Shown: positions 1-11,650, counted from the stretch's first letter. The stretch: 64,000 nucleotides of DNA from Piromyces finnis (GCA_002104945.1 MCFH01000065.1:227491-291490), one strand, 5' to 3'. The notes: generated by a model from the sequence alone, not told the origin. Made by a program: numbers and translations.

Positions 1-292
1 TACCATTTAATTTGAATATGTGCCCATGTATTATTGATATATTAATCATTTATTATTTATCTATTTCTATAAAAAAACAATACTAAAACTAGGGATTTAA
101 ATTGAGAATATTAATTTACTTGTTAAACATTAAAAATAAATTAATAATTTATTTTGTTTTAAACTTTAATTATTAATAAATAAATTATGTCTCATTTTCT
201 TTTTCTGAATATAATTTGTGTAACTTAAACAATAATACTTGTGGCTTAAGTTACATTAAAGATATCAAACAGAGGCGTTTGATATCTTTACA
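1..292 (-). repeat. 3' LTR of gypsy element A1 (cut by window edge)
   Basis: This stretch reads the same as 5650-5941, base for base as far as I can compare by eye, including the terminal ...ATATCTTTACA. It is the inner 292 bases of the 3' LTR of an element read on the minus strand; the rest lies before the window. The adjacent bases 293-325, read on the minus strand, form a purine-rich tract (GAGAGAGAT directly before TG) that fits a polypurine tract. Identity between the two LTRs implies a very recent insertion. Confidence 0.9.
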
Positions 293-328
293 ATCTCTCT
301 CTCTAAGTCGAGCTCCTGCGAGATTAAT

Positions 329-3300
329 TTATAAGGAATCTTTTCTCGAAGGAATTTCAATTACAAATGGTTGGTATCTGTGCTTGATTAGATTACCAAC
401 TTTATTCTTTCTAATTTTCATGGAGGAGTCGTTCGACTTATATTTTGACTTTTTAGAGTTTCTTTCAAACTCTTGTATTAATTGTTTATCTGGAATATGA
501 TCTTCAGAAACCCAAGTGGATTTGTCAAATCCTTTCCATGATAACTTATAAAATGTTTCACCATTAACAGATTTCATCTTTTCAATTTTCTCTGGAATTT
601 TTTCAATTAAATCTGTGTTAAGGTGAATGTTCCTCTTCCTACGATTAGACCTGTCGTTAAACTTGTTTTCAAAGTATGGTTCTAACAATGAAACATGAAA
701 GACTGGATGACATCTCATTGTCTTTGGAAGTTTCAATTTGAAAGCGAGAGAACTAACTTTTTCAATTATCTCAAATGGGCCAAGCATTTGAGGTGCTAAT
801 TTTCTCTTTAGGTTAGTTCCAGGAGAATCTTTCAATAACCATACCTTCTTTCCCATTTCGAACTCCGGGGGAATCATTCTCTTCATATCGGCATATTTCT
901 TATATGTTTCTTTTGCTTTTTCTAAGTTTTCTTTTAATAATTTAAAGTTTTCATTCATATCAATTACTCTTTGTTCAGCTCTACTAGGTCTATCATTAGC
1001 TGGAATTTCTAAGCTGAACTTTGGATGAAAACCATAATTAGCAAAGAATGGAGATTGATTTATAGATTGTTGTAAAGTATTATTATATGCAAATTCAGCA
1101 AATGGGATAAGATCAACCCAGTTATTCTGCTTTTTATTTATAAAACAACGGAAATATTGTTCTAATATGCCGTTCACCCTCTCCGTTTGACCATCTGTCT
1201 GCGGATGGTTGGCAGTTGATAATGAATGATTGATATTAAGAAGGTCACAAAGTCTTGACCAAAAGTCAGAAGTAAATTGCGAGCCTCTATCAGAAATGAT
1301 GGAATCAGGAAGACCATGCAAACGGAAGACATTAGCAATAAAAGCATCAGCAGCAATCGAAGCAGTAGGAAGACAACGTAAAGGAATGGCGTGAGCAAAT
1401 TTAGTAAATCTATCGACAACAACCATGAGAGTTGTCATATCTCTGGACTTAGGAAGATCAACAATAAAATCAATAGAAATATCAGACCAGGGCCTACTGG
1501 GAGTGTCCAAAGGGGATAACAATCCATAAGGCTTATGCCTGGGGACTTTGGATTTGCAACAAGTCACGCAAGATTTGATAAAAGATTTAACGTCTGAATG
1601 AAACCTTGGCCACCAAAAGTTTCTGGAAATCAGTTCAGTGGTTTTCTTAATACCGAAATGACCAGCAGCAACAGAATCATGATGAAGTTCCAAAACTCTT
1701 GTCCTAAGAGATTTAGGAACATAAATAAGATTATTATATAACAAAAATCCTTCGTTATCAATAATAACTTTATCAATATTTTTAATAGGTGCATTACATG
1801 CAGAACCATTCATTTTAAATTGGACAATAGAATTATACAAATCGTCATTTTTAAGTTCTAATAAAATAGAATCGATTAACGGTTTGTTATCGCTATGATG
1901 AAACGAAATAGTAAGACAAGAAACATCAGAATTAATATTATTCTCTACATGGTCACTTCTACGAGACAGGATATCAGGCTTACCGGATTTCTTTCCAGCT
2001 CTATAAATGAGTTTAAAATCAAATCTGGATAAGAACAAATTCCATCTAATTTGTCTCTGAGATAACATTTCAGGTTTTCTAGGAAATGTTAAATTCTTGT
2101 GATCAGTATAAATTATGAACGGATGGCGTGCACCTTCTAAATAATGACGCCATTCTTCAAGAGCAACTACAATAGCTAAAAGTTCCTTGTCATATATAGG
2201 ATAGTTTCTTTGACAACTCGTCAAACTTTTTGAAAGAAATGCAATAGGATGTAATTTGCCATCAAATTCTTGAGAGAGAATAGCACCGACAGCATAATTA
2301 CTAGCATCAGTTTCTACAATAAATTGTTTATTACTATCCGCATGTTTTAGAATAGGAGCTGACGTGAACAGAGATTTTAATAAAATAAAAGCGTCCTGAT
2401 CTTCTTTCACCCAGTTAAAAGCAACGTTCTTTCTAGTGAGTTTGTGAAGAGGGTTTGCAATTTTAGCAAAGTCTTTAATAAAAATTCTGTAATAGTTGCA
2501 TAAACCAATAAAAGACTGAACCTCTTTAACATTCTTGGGAACCGGCCAATCGAGAATTGCTTTAACTTTATTCTCATCCATTTGCAATCCATCCTTTGAA
2601 ATGACATAACCAAGAAAAGTGGTTTTCTCAACATCAAACTCACATTTTTCTAATTTAACATAAAGATTATTTTCAAGTAGTTTCTTAAGTACCTTTTTAA
2701 CATGCTCATGATGTTCTTCGATATTATTAGAATAAATAAGAATATCATCAATATATGAGATAACAAAATCGTCTAAATAGTCACTAAGGACATCGTTAAT
2801 GAAGTGTTGAAAAGTTGCAGGTGCATTCTTTAATCCAAAAGGCATAACCAGATATTCAAAATGACCATACCTAGTACGAAAAGCCGTTTTGTATTCGTCA
2901 CCTTCTTTAATACGAACAAGATTATAAGCGGATTTAAGGTCTAATTTGGTAAAAATCTTAGCATTTTTCACCCTATCCAAAAGGTCACTTATTAAAGGTA
3001 AAGGATATGAATTACGAATTGTAATATTATTCAACCTTCTATAATCAATACAAAGTCTTAAGGAACCGTCCTTCTTTTTAACAAACAAAATTGGGGCACC
3101 AGCAGGAGACGATGATTTCCTAATAAAACCTTTATTTAAATTTTCATCTATATACTTTTTAAGTTCCTCTCTTTCAACTTCAGTTAATGGATACAAGGGT
3201 CCATAAAATAAAGTTGAATCATCCTTAAGTTTGATTTCACAATCATAAGGTCTATGAGGAGGTAACACTTCACAATTTTTTTCGTTAAACACTTCACTAA

Positions 3301-4918
3301 ATTCTAAATATTGGGTTGGTACGGCGACCAATTTATCTTTATTAATATTCTTTTCATTATTATTATTACTACATGATTCATTATCATTATTACATGTTTC
3401 ATTAATTTTCGTTACAATACATTTAACTTTTTTATTAAAACTAATATATTCATCATCGCTGTCATCTTCATCATTAATGGTTCTAACAAGGCGGCCTTTA
3501 ACATATTCTTTTTCTTCATGGTTTGGGACGGAGGGATCTACTTTCGGTTTTTTGGTTAAGCTTCGGTCGAGAACATCATGATCTAATTGATCATTCTTGG
3601 ACTTCTTTCTTGGTTTTCTTTTTCTTTTACCTTTGTTACAGTGTCTGGCACAATAACCAGAACTAAAAGCGATTTTCTTAGAGTCATAGAAAGCATTTGG
3701 ATTATGCTTCTTTATCCACGGCAAACCAAGAATAACATCAACACCGGGGACTTGTAATCCATAAAGTTGAATTACTTCGAAGTGATTTTTGCAACGGAGC
3801 ATGCACTTCTCAGTCCTTTCCCAAACACTAACAACTCCATCACTAACACCTGAAACACGGAATGGTTCTACCTTTTCCAACTTAATACCAAGGTCTTCAG
3901 CAAGACTTGGATTAATGAAATTTAATTCAGAACCGGAATCAATTAAAACCTTAATCTTAACTTCCGAAACTTCATTGGTACTCAAGTAAAAGTCCACAAG
4001 GTTTAAATCACTTTTCACTCCCTTGACTCCAACTTTGTAAATTTTTGGATTAACAATTTTTGGAGTCCTTTCTTTCACAATTCTTAACACTTTTCTGGGC
4101 TTTACTCTATTAGGACAATTAAATTTTAAATGTCCTGGTTGTTTACAAAGAAAACATAACCCCTTTTTCTTTTCTTCTTCAAAGTTGTCTATGTTTTCAT
4201 TGTAATTTTTACTTGATCCTTGGATATTCACATACCTTTTGCGTTTATTTTCTCTACTAATTCTAAATACATCCACATCCATAGGATCGTTAGCCCTTCT
4301 ACCATTAAAATAAAATTCACTTAGAGAATTCCTTTTCATCATATCTTCAACTAAAATAGTTGAAGAAATCAATTGTTCAATTGAAGTTGGGTTTGATTCA
4401 ATGAAAGCCAACTTCTCCCTAAGTGGTGGTAATAAACCTTTCAGAAACATGTAGATTTTTGCGCTGTCATTAAAGCTTGAATTTTGGCTAATACGTTGAA
4501 ACTCGGTAATGTAATCTAATACCTGACCAAGTTTCCTTTGGCGAAGATTATCTAATTTACCGTTAGCTACAACGGTATCGTATCTATAACTGCCAAAATT
4601 AGCCTTCAACCTATCTACAAATTCATCATAATGGTTTAAAACCCCACTATTATTCTTCATCAACACTGAAGCCCATTCCAAAGGTTTACCAGAGAAGTAT
4701 GATATAACGAAGTCGACCTTGACTCGATCTGTATTATACAGTGTCGGTCGAGTACGAAATACCAACTCAACTCTGGTTAAAAATCCATCCAATTCTCTTT
4801 GTTTACCAGAAAATATCGGTGGAGCATTAATAATGTTCCCCGAATTCCCAGAAACACCCACAGTCCTATCACCCATCTCTAAATTTAAATTTTCAAACTC
4901 ACTAATTAAGTCCTCCAA
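329..4918 (-). CDS. Ty3/gypsy chromovirus gag-pol polyprotein (element A1, intact)
   Basis: One uninterrupted frame of 1529 codons encodes the whole retrotransposon polyprotein. In order: a gag region (about residues 1-230); a CCHC zinc knuckle (C255, C258, H263, C268); an aspartic protease with DSG at 327-329; a reverse transcriptase (LDLKSAY near 661, YIDD at 723-726); RNase H (TDAS with D872, E913, D940); and an integrase with an HHCC finger near 1080-1117 and a D-D-35-E triad at D1151, D1211, E1247. The C-terminus (about 1438-1490) carries a chromodomain-like segment with YKLSWKGFDKSTWVSE, which places it among chromoviruses. Gag and pol are fused without frameshift or stop. All catalytic residues I can see are present and the flanking LTRs appear identical, so the copy is probably competent. 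Copy A2 in this window is nearly identical. Confidence 0.95.
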   Translation of the reverse strand: MEDLISEFENLNLEMGDRTVGVSGNSGNIINAPPIFSGKQRELDGFLTRVELVFRTRPTLYNTDRVKVDFVISYFSGKPLEWASVLMKNNSGVLNHYDEFVDRLKANFGSYRYDTVVANGKLDNLRQRKLGQVLDYITEFQRISQNSSFNDSAKIYMFLKGLLPPLREKLAFIESNPTSIEQLISSTILVEDMMKRNSLSEFYFNGRRANDPMDVDVFRISRENKRKRYVNIQGSSKNYNENIDNFEEEKKKGLCFLCKQPGHLKFNCPNRVKPRKVLRIVKERTPKIVNPKIYKVGVKGVKSDLNLVDFYLSTNEVSEVKIKVLIDSGSELNFINPSLAEDLGIKLEKVEPFRVSGVSDGVVSVWERTEKCMLRCKNHFEVIQLYGLQVPGVDVILGLPWIKKHNPNAFYDSKKIAFSSGYCARHCNKGKRKRKPRKKSKNDQLDHDVLDRSLTKKPKVDPSVPNHEEKEYVKGRLVRTINDEDDSDDEYISFNKKVKCIVTKINETCNNDNESCSNNNNEKNINKDKLVAVPTQYLEFSEVFNEKNCEVLPPHRPYDCEIKLKDDSTLFYGPLYPLTEVEREELKKYIDENLNKGFIRKSSSPAGAPILFVKKKDGSLRLCIDYRRLNNITIRNSYPLPLISDLLDRVKNAKIFTKLDLKSAYNLVRIKEGDEYKTAFRTRYGHFEYLVMPFGLKNAPATFQHFINDVLSDYLDDFVISYIDDILIYSNNIEEHHEHVKKVLKKLLENNLYVKLEKCEFDVEKTTFLGYVISKDGLQMDENKVKAILDWPVPKNVKEVQSFIGLCNYYRIFIKDFAKIANPLHKLTRKNVAFNWVKEDQDAFILLKSLFTSAPILKHADSNKQFIVETDASNYAVGAILSQEFDGKLHPIAFLSKSLTSCQRNYPIYDKELLAIVVALEEWRHYLEGARHPFIIYTDHKNLTFPRKPEMLSQRQIRWNLFLSRFDFKLIYRAGKKSGKPDILSRRSDHVENNINSDVSCLTISFHHSDNKPLIDSILLELKNDDLYNSIVQFKMNGSACNAPIKNIDKVIIDNEGFLLYNNLIYVPKSLRTRVLELHHDSVAAGHFGIKKTTELISRNFWWPRFHSDVKSFIKSCVTCCKSKVPRHKPYGLLSPLDTPSRPWSDISIDFIVDLPKSRDMTTLMVVVDRFTKFAHAIPLRCLPTASIAADAFIANVFRLHGLPDSIISDRGSQFTSDFWSRLCDLLNINHSLSTANHPQTDGQTERVNGILEQYFRCFINKKQNNWVDLIPFAEFAYNNTLQQSINQSPFFANYGFHPKFSLEIPANDRPSRAEQRVIDMNENFKLLKENLEKAKETYKKYADMKRMIPPEFEMGKKVWLLKDSPGTNLKRKLAPQMLGPFEIIEKVSSLAFKLKLPKTMRCHPVFHVSLLEPYFENKFNDRSNRRKRNIHLNTDLIEKIPEKIEKMKSVNGETFYKLSWKGFDKSTWVSEDHIPDKQLIQEFERNSKKSKYKSNDSSMKIRKNKVGNLIKHRYQPFVIEIPSRKDSL

Positions 4919-4974
4919 CGTTAAATATAAAACAAAATATAAAAAATGTTTTCTTACTACTGTTTCAAGTAAGT

Positions 4975-5029
<55 letters not shown>

Positions 5030-5145
5030 AAACTATTTCTACAAAAACGATGTTAGTTAATACAAAAGTTATTCAAACTCGATCTGTTATACAGTGTCGA
5101 ACAAGTTTTGTATTATATAATAATAATATTAATCAGAGTAGTTTT

Positions 5146-5182
<37 letters not shown>

Positions 5183-5338
5183 CTTCTGCTAGGGTAGCAA
5201 CAAAGTTTCTTCAATACTCTCTTGAACCAAGGTAGCAACAAAGTTTCTTCAATAATCTCTTGAACCAAGGTAGCAACAAAGTTTCTTCGGGCGGTAGATA
5301 TCCTAACGTACTCTTGAAGTAGTTAGGTAATTGTTATT
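4919..5338 (-). other. 5' leader of element A1 with poly-A tracts and short tandem repeats
   Basis: Between the 5' LTR and the gag-pol start the leader (minus strand) contains two long A tracts (T runs on the plus strand near 4979-5021 and 5146-5177). It also holds about three tandem copies of a ~38-bp unit containing GGTAGCAACAAAGTTTCTTC (5192-5290). Directly after the LTR end the minus strand reads ATAACAATTACC, the same junction as in the non-autonomous element at 11235. It does not start with TGG, so no classical tRNA 3'-end primer site is visible. Confidence 0.6.
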
Positions 5339-5941
5339 GTAATGCTGACACAGAAAGAATAGATTAGGATATCTATTCTATTACAATAACACAAAATTTA
5401 AAATAAAATAAAAAATTGTTTTATTAAAAATATCTTTTATTATAATAGAAATTTTATTAATAACAATTACATCGATAAAATGATGAAAAATATCTTCTAT
5501 TTATATTTTTCCTAAATACATTTATATTATATTATAACTATTTATTTCTTATATATTATTATTTAAAATCTACACTAAAATCTTAATTATTAATAAATAT
5601 TTAAACTATAACTATTTTTAGTAAAATACAATTGGCAATTCAAATTAAGTACCATTTAATTTGAATATGTGCCCATGTATTATTGATATATTAATCATTT
5701 ATTATTTATCTATTTCTATAAAAAAACAATACTAAAACTAGGGATTTAAATTGAGAATATTAATTTACTTGTTAAACATTAAAAATAAATTAATAATTTA
5801 TTTTGTTTTAAACTTTAATTATTAATAAATAAATTATGTCTCATTTTCTTTTTCTGAATATAATTTGTGTAACTTAAACAATAATACTTGTGGCTTAAGT
5901 TACATTAAAGATATCAAACAGAGGCGTTTGATATCTTTACA
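5339..5941 (-). repeat. 5' LTR of gypsy element A1
   Basis: A terminal repeat of about 603 bp begins TGTAATGC and ends TTTACA on the plus strand. Its last 292 bases equal the window start. The outer boundary abuts GTCTT, which is the interior of the hairpin repeat of another element. A1 therefore inserted into that element; the second target-duplication copy would lie left of the window. Confidence 0.85.
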
Positions 5942-7993
5942 GTCTTTTATAGTATATAATAAATTTATTTCAATAAGATAACTTATTCCTCAACTACTTT
6001 TAATTAATAAATATCAAAATTTTAATTTTCATATTTCTCAATGTATTTTAAATAAATCTAAAATTATTATATACTACGTCTAAAAGATGTCGCTCAGACT
6101 CTATCCTATCAAAAGGTGTCGAGCGAGGTCTTTTATAATATATAATAAATATATTTCAATAAAATAACTTTTTCCAATAAGTGATATTTACATTTTAATT
6201 CACTTATTTCTCAATTTCATTTTAATTAATAAATATCAAAATTTTAATTTTCATACAATATATTTTAAATAATTCTATAATTATTATATACCATGTTTAA
6301 AAGATGTCGCTCAGACTCTATCCTATCAAACGGTGTCGAGCGAGGTCTTTTAAGTATATAATAAGTTCATTTCAAAATAACAATTAATAATTCATTCAAA
6401 TAAGTGAAATCAACATACTAATTCACTTATTTCTCAATATATTTAAATAATTTTAAAATTTTATTAACTTTTTCTTAATTTTCTTTCTTTTTAAATAAGT
6501 TTTAATTTTCTTACTTTGCAATTAATTTTTTGATTTAATTTACTCTTTTAATTGTATATATCCAATTTAATTTATAATATACTATGTATAAAAGATGTCG
6601 CTCAGACTCTATCCTATCAAACGGTGTCGAGCGAGTTCTTTTTATAGTATATTATAATTAAATTTAATTTTAAAAGAGTTTCATCAATTTAAAAACAAGA
6701 GTATTTCATAAATATATTTCTATTAGTATTACAGATAGATTTTATATATAAAGATTTCATTGTTCCATACAGTAGAATTACACTTATTCCAATTCCAATA
6801 TAAAAAGGAAAGTTTCACAGAGTAGAAGTTCCACAAGCAAAGTTCCACGAGATTCGTTCAAAAGAATTCCACGAAGGAAGGATTTCACAAGGTAGTGTTC
6901 CACAAGTAGGTAAAAATTCCACAATTATAGTTCCACAAAGTAGTGTTTCACAAAATTTATTTAGAATTTCACAAAGTAGGGTAACACAAAATTAATGTTA
7001 CACTGACAGAAGTTACACCATAAATAGTTCCACAAGGTAGGCTACTCAAGTAGACAAAAAAAAAATTTCCGAAGAGAAAAAATTTCCGAAAAGTTCCAAA
7101 TTTTCTACGGTAGCAATTCCCAATGTTGTAACTTCAGAAAATAAAAATTGTTTTATTATTAAATATAAAACGTGTTTTTTAATAAGAAAAGGTAATTGTT
7201 ATTGTAAAAGTATAAAATTTAAAACAGATTTTATACTTAAAACAAAACAATTTTTATTAACACAAAAATAAAAAAATAAAACATTAAATTTTTATTTTAA
7301 AAAAAAACATTTTTATTTAAACTCTTAAAAATATTATTAACTATATAATAGTTAATAATTAAAAAATTGAAAATAACAATTACCTCGATTTAACAAATAA
7401 AAATTACATGTATTTATATTTTTTCATAATTATATTCTAATATATTATTCTATTTAAATAAACATATATTTAATATAAAATAAACAAAACTAATTTAATT
7501 AAATAATAAAATAACAGAACTAAACTAAACTAATTCATTATACTTTTAATTCAATTTGAGTAAACTCAAAATTGAATAAAGCCCATGTATTTTCTATAAA
7601 TTAATTTAATATTATCAATACTATTCTTAATATATTTCCTATTGAAATATAAATAAATCTATTTTTAAAACTAAGTTAAAATTATTAAACTATTCTAAAT
7701 TTAAATAAAAAAGTATAATCTATTCTAAAATCAAATAAAAAGTATTTAAAAAATATTTTAATTATTTTAAATATTTGAAATATTTAAATTTAATTAAAAT
7801 TCTTTTATTCCTTAAACTTAAATATTTATCTTAATTTAAATTTAACGGAATTATTATAAAATAATTTATTATTAAATTATTCCATAAAATTTACTCAAAA
7901 ATTTTATAATCAGTTTTACTAAATATTAATTTATTATTTAATAATTAATAATTAATTATTAAATAATCTAAAGATATATCTTATATCTTTACA
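5942..7993 (-). mobile_element. Second, inverted copy of the LARD-like element, interrupted by A1
   Basis: This 2052-bp segment is the reverse complement of about 10444-12496. It contains a full LTR (7203-7993, TGTAAAAG...TTTACA) and the first ~1.26 kb of internal sequence with the TTCCACAA-motif tract (about 6800-7050) and hairpin repeats near 6070-6145, 6285-6360 and 6575-6655. It stops at the A1 LTR, so the rest of the copy is presumed to lie left of the window. Its LTR end joins the middle of an A-family LTR at 7994, so it inserted into the A2 3' LTR. Confidence 0.85.
7203..7993 (-). repeat. LTR of inverted LARD-like copy
   Basis: 791 bp in reverse orientation to the LTRs at 10444-11234 and 15794-16586, with the same TG...CA ends. 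It joins directly to CAAAACAAT of the A2 LTR. The expected 5-bp duplication (CAAAA) cannot be confirmed because the other flank is outside the window. Confidence 0.85.
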
Positions 7994-8213
7994 CAAAACA
8001 ATACTAAAACTAGGGGTTTGAATTGAGAATTTTAATTTATTTGTTAAACATTAAGAATAAACTAATAATTTATTTTGTTTTAAACTTTAATTATTAATAA
8101 ATAAATTATGTCCCATTTTCTTTTTCTGAATATAATTCGTGTAACTTAAACAATGATATTTATGGCTTAAGTTACATTAAAGATATCAATCTGTGGCGTT
8201 TGATATCTTTACA
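7994..8213 (-). repeat. Partial 3' LTR of gypsy element A2
   Basis: Matches the terminal 220 bp of the LTR at 19366-19976 (for example AAACTAGGGGTTTGAATTG) and ends TTTACA. The other part of the LTR has been displaced by the LARD-like insertion at 7993. The minus-strand sequence just inside (8214-8245) has the same GAGAGAGAT tract before the LTR as A1. Confidence 0.85.
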
Positions 8214-8249
8214 ATCTCTCTCTCTAAGTCGAGCTCCTGCGAGATTAAT

Positions 8250-10443
8250 TTATAAAGAATCCTTTCTCGAAGGAATTTCAATTACAAATGGTTGGTATCT
8301 ATGCTTAATTAGATTACCAACTTTATTCTTTCTTATTCTCATGGAGGAGTCATTCAACTTATGTTTTGACTTTTTAGAGTTTCTTTCGAACTCTTGTATT
8401 AATTGTTTGTCCGGGATCTGATCTTCAGAAACCCAAGTGGATTTGTCAAATCCTTTCCACGATAACTTATAAAATGTCTCACCATTAACAAATTTCATCT
8501 TCTCAATTTTTTCTGGAATTTTTTCAATTAAATCTGTGTTAAGATGAATATTTCTTTTCCTACTATTAGACCTATCTATAAACTCGTTTTCAAAGTATGG
8601 TTCTAACAATGAGACATGAAAGACTGGATGACATCTCATTGTCTTTGGGAGTTTCAATTTAAAAGCGAGAGAACTAACTTTTTCAATTATTTCAAATGGA
8701 CCAAGCATTTGAGGTGCTAATTTCTTCTTCAAGTTAGTTCCCGGAGAATCTTTCAATAACCATACCTTCTTTCCCACTTCAAATTCCGGGGGACTCATTC
8801 TTTTCATATCGGCATATTTCTTATATGTTTCTTTTGCTTTTTCTAAGCTTTCTTTTAATAATTTAAAGTTTTTATTCATATCAATTACTCTTTGTTCAGC
8901 TCTACTAGGTCTATCATTAGCCGGGATTTCCAAGCTGAACTTTGGATGAAAACCATAATTAGCAAAGAATGGGGATTGATTTATAGATTGCTGTAAAGTG
9001 TTATTATATGCAAATTCAGCAAATGGAATAAGATCAACCCAGTTATTCTGCTTCTTATTGATAAAACAACGGAAATATTGTTCTAATATGCCGTTCACCC
9101 TCTCCGTTTGACCATCTGTCTGCGGATGGTTAGCAGTTGACAATGAATGATTGATATTAAGAAGGTCACAAAGTCTTGACCAGAAATCAGAAGTAAATTG
9201 CGAGCCTCTATCAGAAATGATGGAATTAGGAAGACCATGCAAACGGAAGACATTGGCAATAAAAGCATCAGCAGCAATTGAAGCAGTAGGAAGACAACGT
9301 AAAGGAATGGCGTGAGCAAATTTAGTAAATCTATCGACAACAACCATAAGTGTAGTCATATCTCTGGACTTAGGAAGATCAACAATAAAGTCGATAGAGA
9401 TATCAGACCAAGGCCTACTAGGAGTGTCCAAAGGGGATAACAATCCATAAGGCTTATGTCTAGGGACTTTGGATTTGCAACAAGTCACGCAAGATTTAAT
9501 AAAGGATTTAACGTCTGAATGAAATCTTGGCCACCAAAAGTTTCTTGAAATAAGTTCAACGGTTTTCTTAATGCCGAAATGGCCAGCAGCAACAGAATCA
9601 TGATGGAGTTCTAAAACTCTAGTCCTAAGAGATTTAGGAACATAAATAAGATTGTTAAATAACAAAAATCCTTCACCATCAATAATAACTTTATCAATAT
9701 TTTTAATAGGTGCATTACTTGTAGAACCATTCATTTTAAATTGAACAATGGAATTGTACAAATCGTCATTTTTAAGTTCTGATAAAATAGAATCTATTAA
9801 AGGTTTGTTATCGCTATGATGAAGTGAAATTGTAAGACAAGAAACATTAGAGTTAATATCATTCACTAAATGATCACTTCTACGAGACAGAATGTCAGGC
9901 TTTCCAGATTTCTTTCCAGCTCTATAGATGAGTTTAAAGTCAAATCTGGATAAGAACAAATTCCATCTAATTTGTCTCTGAGATAACATTTCAGGTTTTC
10001 TAGGAAATGTTAAGTTCTTGTGATCAGTATAAATTATGAACTGATGGCGTGCACCCTCTAAGTAATGACGCCATTCTTCAAGAGCAACTATAATAGCTAA
10101 GAGTTCCTTGTCATATATAGGATAGTTTCTTTGACAACTCGTCAAACTTTTTGAAAGAAATGCAATAGGATGTAATTTGCCATCAAATTCTTGAGAGAGA
10201 ATAGCACCGACAGCATAATTACTAGCATCAGTTTCTACAATAAATTGTTTATTACTATCCGCATGTTTCAGAATAGGAGCTGACGTGAACAGAGATTTTA
10301 ATAAAATAAAAGCGTCCTGATCTTCTTTCACCCAGTTAAAAGCAACATTCTTTCTAGTGAGTTTGTGAAAAGGGTTTGCAATTTTAGCAAAGTCTTTAAT
10401 AAAAATTCTGTAATAGTTGCATAAACCAATAAAAGACTGAACC
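8250..10443 (-). CDS. Element A2 gag-pol, 3' part (RT connection, RNase H, integrase, chromodomain)
   Basis: This is the C-terminal part of the A2 polyprotein. The frame is open from the insertion junction at 10443 (Q-S-F-I-G-L-C-N-Y-Y of the RT connection) to the stop at 8250. It contains RNase H (FIVETDASNYAVGAILSQ), the integrase HHCC finger, the triad context SDRGSQFTS and DGQTERVN, and the chromodomain-like YKLSWKGFDKSTWVSE. No stop or frameshift is present. Together with 16587-18990, less one copy of the 5-bp duplication, the lengths add up to exactly 1531 codons. The only visible lesion in A2 is therefore the nested insertion. Confidence 0.9.
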
Positions 10444-11234
10444 TGTAAAGATATAATATATATCTTTAGATTATTTAATAATTAATTATTAATTATTAAA
10501 TAATAAATTAATATTTAGTAAAACTGACTATAAAATTTTTGAGTAAATTTTATGGAATAATTTAATAATAAATTATTTTATAATAATTCCGTTAAATTTA
10601 AATTAAGATAAATATTTAAGTTTAAGGAATAAAAGAATTTTAATTAAATTTAAATATTTCAAATATTTTAAATAATTAAAATATTTTTCAAATACTTTTT
10701 ATTTAATTTTAGAATAGATTATACTTTTTTATTTAAATTTAGAATAGTTTAATAATTTTAACTTAGTTTTAAAAATAGATTTATTTATATTTCAATAGGA
10801 AATATATTAAGAATAGTATTGATAATATTAAATTAATTTATAGAAAATACATGGGCTTTATTCAATTTTGAGTTTACTCAAATTGAATTAAAAGTATAAT
10901 GAATTAGTTTAGTTTAGTTCTGTTATTTTATTATTTAATTAAATTAGTTTTGTTTATTTTATATTAAATATATGTTTATTTAAATAGAATAATATATTAG
11001 AATATAATTATGAAAAAATATAAATACATGTAATTTTTATTTGTTAAATCGAGGTAATTGTTATTTTCAATTTTTTAATTATTAACTATTATATAGTTAA
11101 TAATATTTTTAAGAGTTTAAATAAAAATGTTTTTTTTTAAAATAAAAATTTAATGTTTTATTTTTTTATTTTTGTGTTAATAAAAATTGTTTTGTTTTAA
11201 GTATAAAATCTGTTTTAAATTTTATACTTTTACA
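10444..11234 (+). repeat. Left LTR of LARD-like element
   Basis: 791 bp, TG...CA, nearly identical to 15794-16586. The visible differences are one small indel region around the ATAAAAATG/T-run (about 11128 versus 16480) and scattered single bases. Confidence 0.9.
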
Positions 11235-11379
11235 ATAACAATTACCTTTTCTTATTAAAAAACACGTTTTATATTTAATAATAAAACAATTTTTATTTTC
11301 TGAAGTTACAACATTGGGAATTGCTACCGTAGAAAATTTGGAACTTTTCGGAAATTTTTTCTCTTCGGAAATTTTTTTT

Positions 11380-11650
11380 TTGTCTACTTGAGTAGCCTAC
11401 CTTGTGGAACTATTTATGGTGTAACTTCTGTCAGTGTAACATTAATTTTGTGTTACCCTACTTTGTGAAATTCTAAATAAATTTTGTGAAACACTACTTT
11501 GTGGAACTATAATTGTGGAATTTTTACCTACTTGTGGAACACTACCTTGTGAAATCCTTCCTTCGTGGAATTCTTTTGAACGAATCTCGTGGAACTTTGC
11601 TTGTGGAACTTCTACTCTGTGAAACTTTCCTTTTTATATTGGAATTGGAA
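11380..11650 (+). repeat. Dense array of the degenerate octamer TTGTGGAA
   Basis: About twenty imperfect copies of (C)TTGTGGAAC or TTGTGAAAC occur at irregular 10-25 bp spacing, some reduced to TGTAAC. The mirror tract lies at 6800-7050. The motif is not codon-periodic. It sits downstream of the left LTR, where packaging or enhancer signals are found in retroelements; a function is inferred only. Confidence 0.7.
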
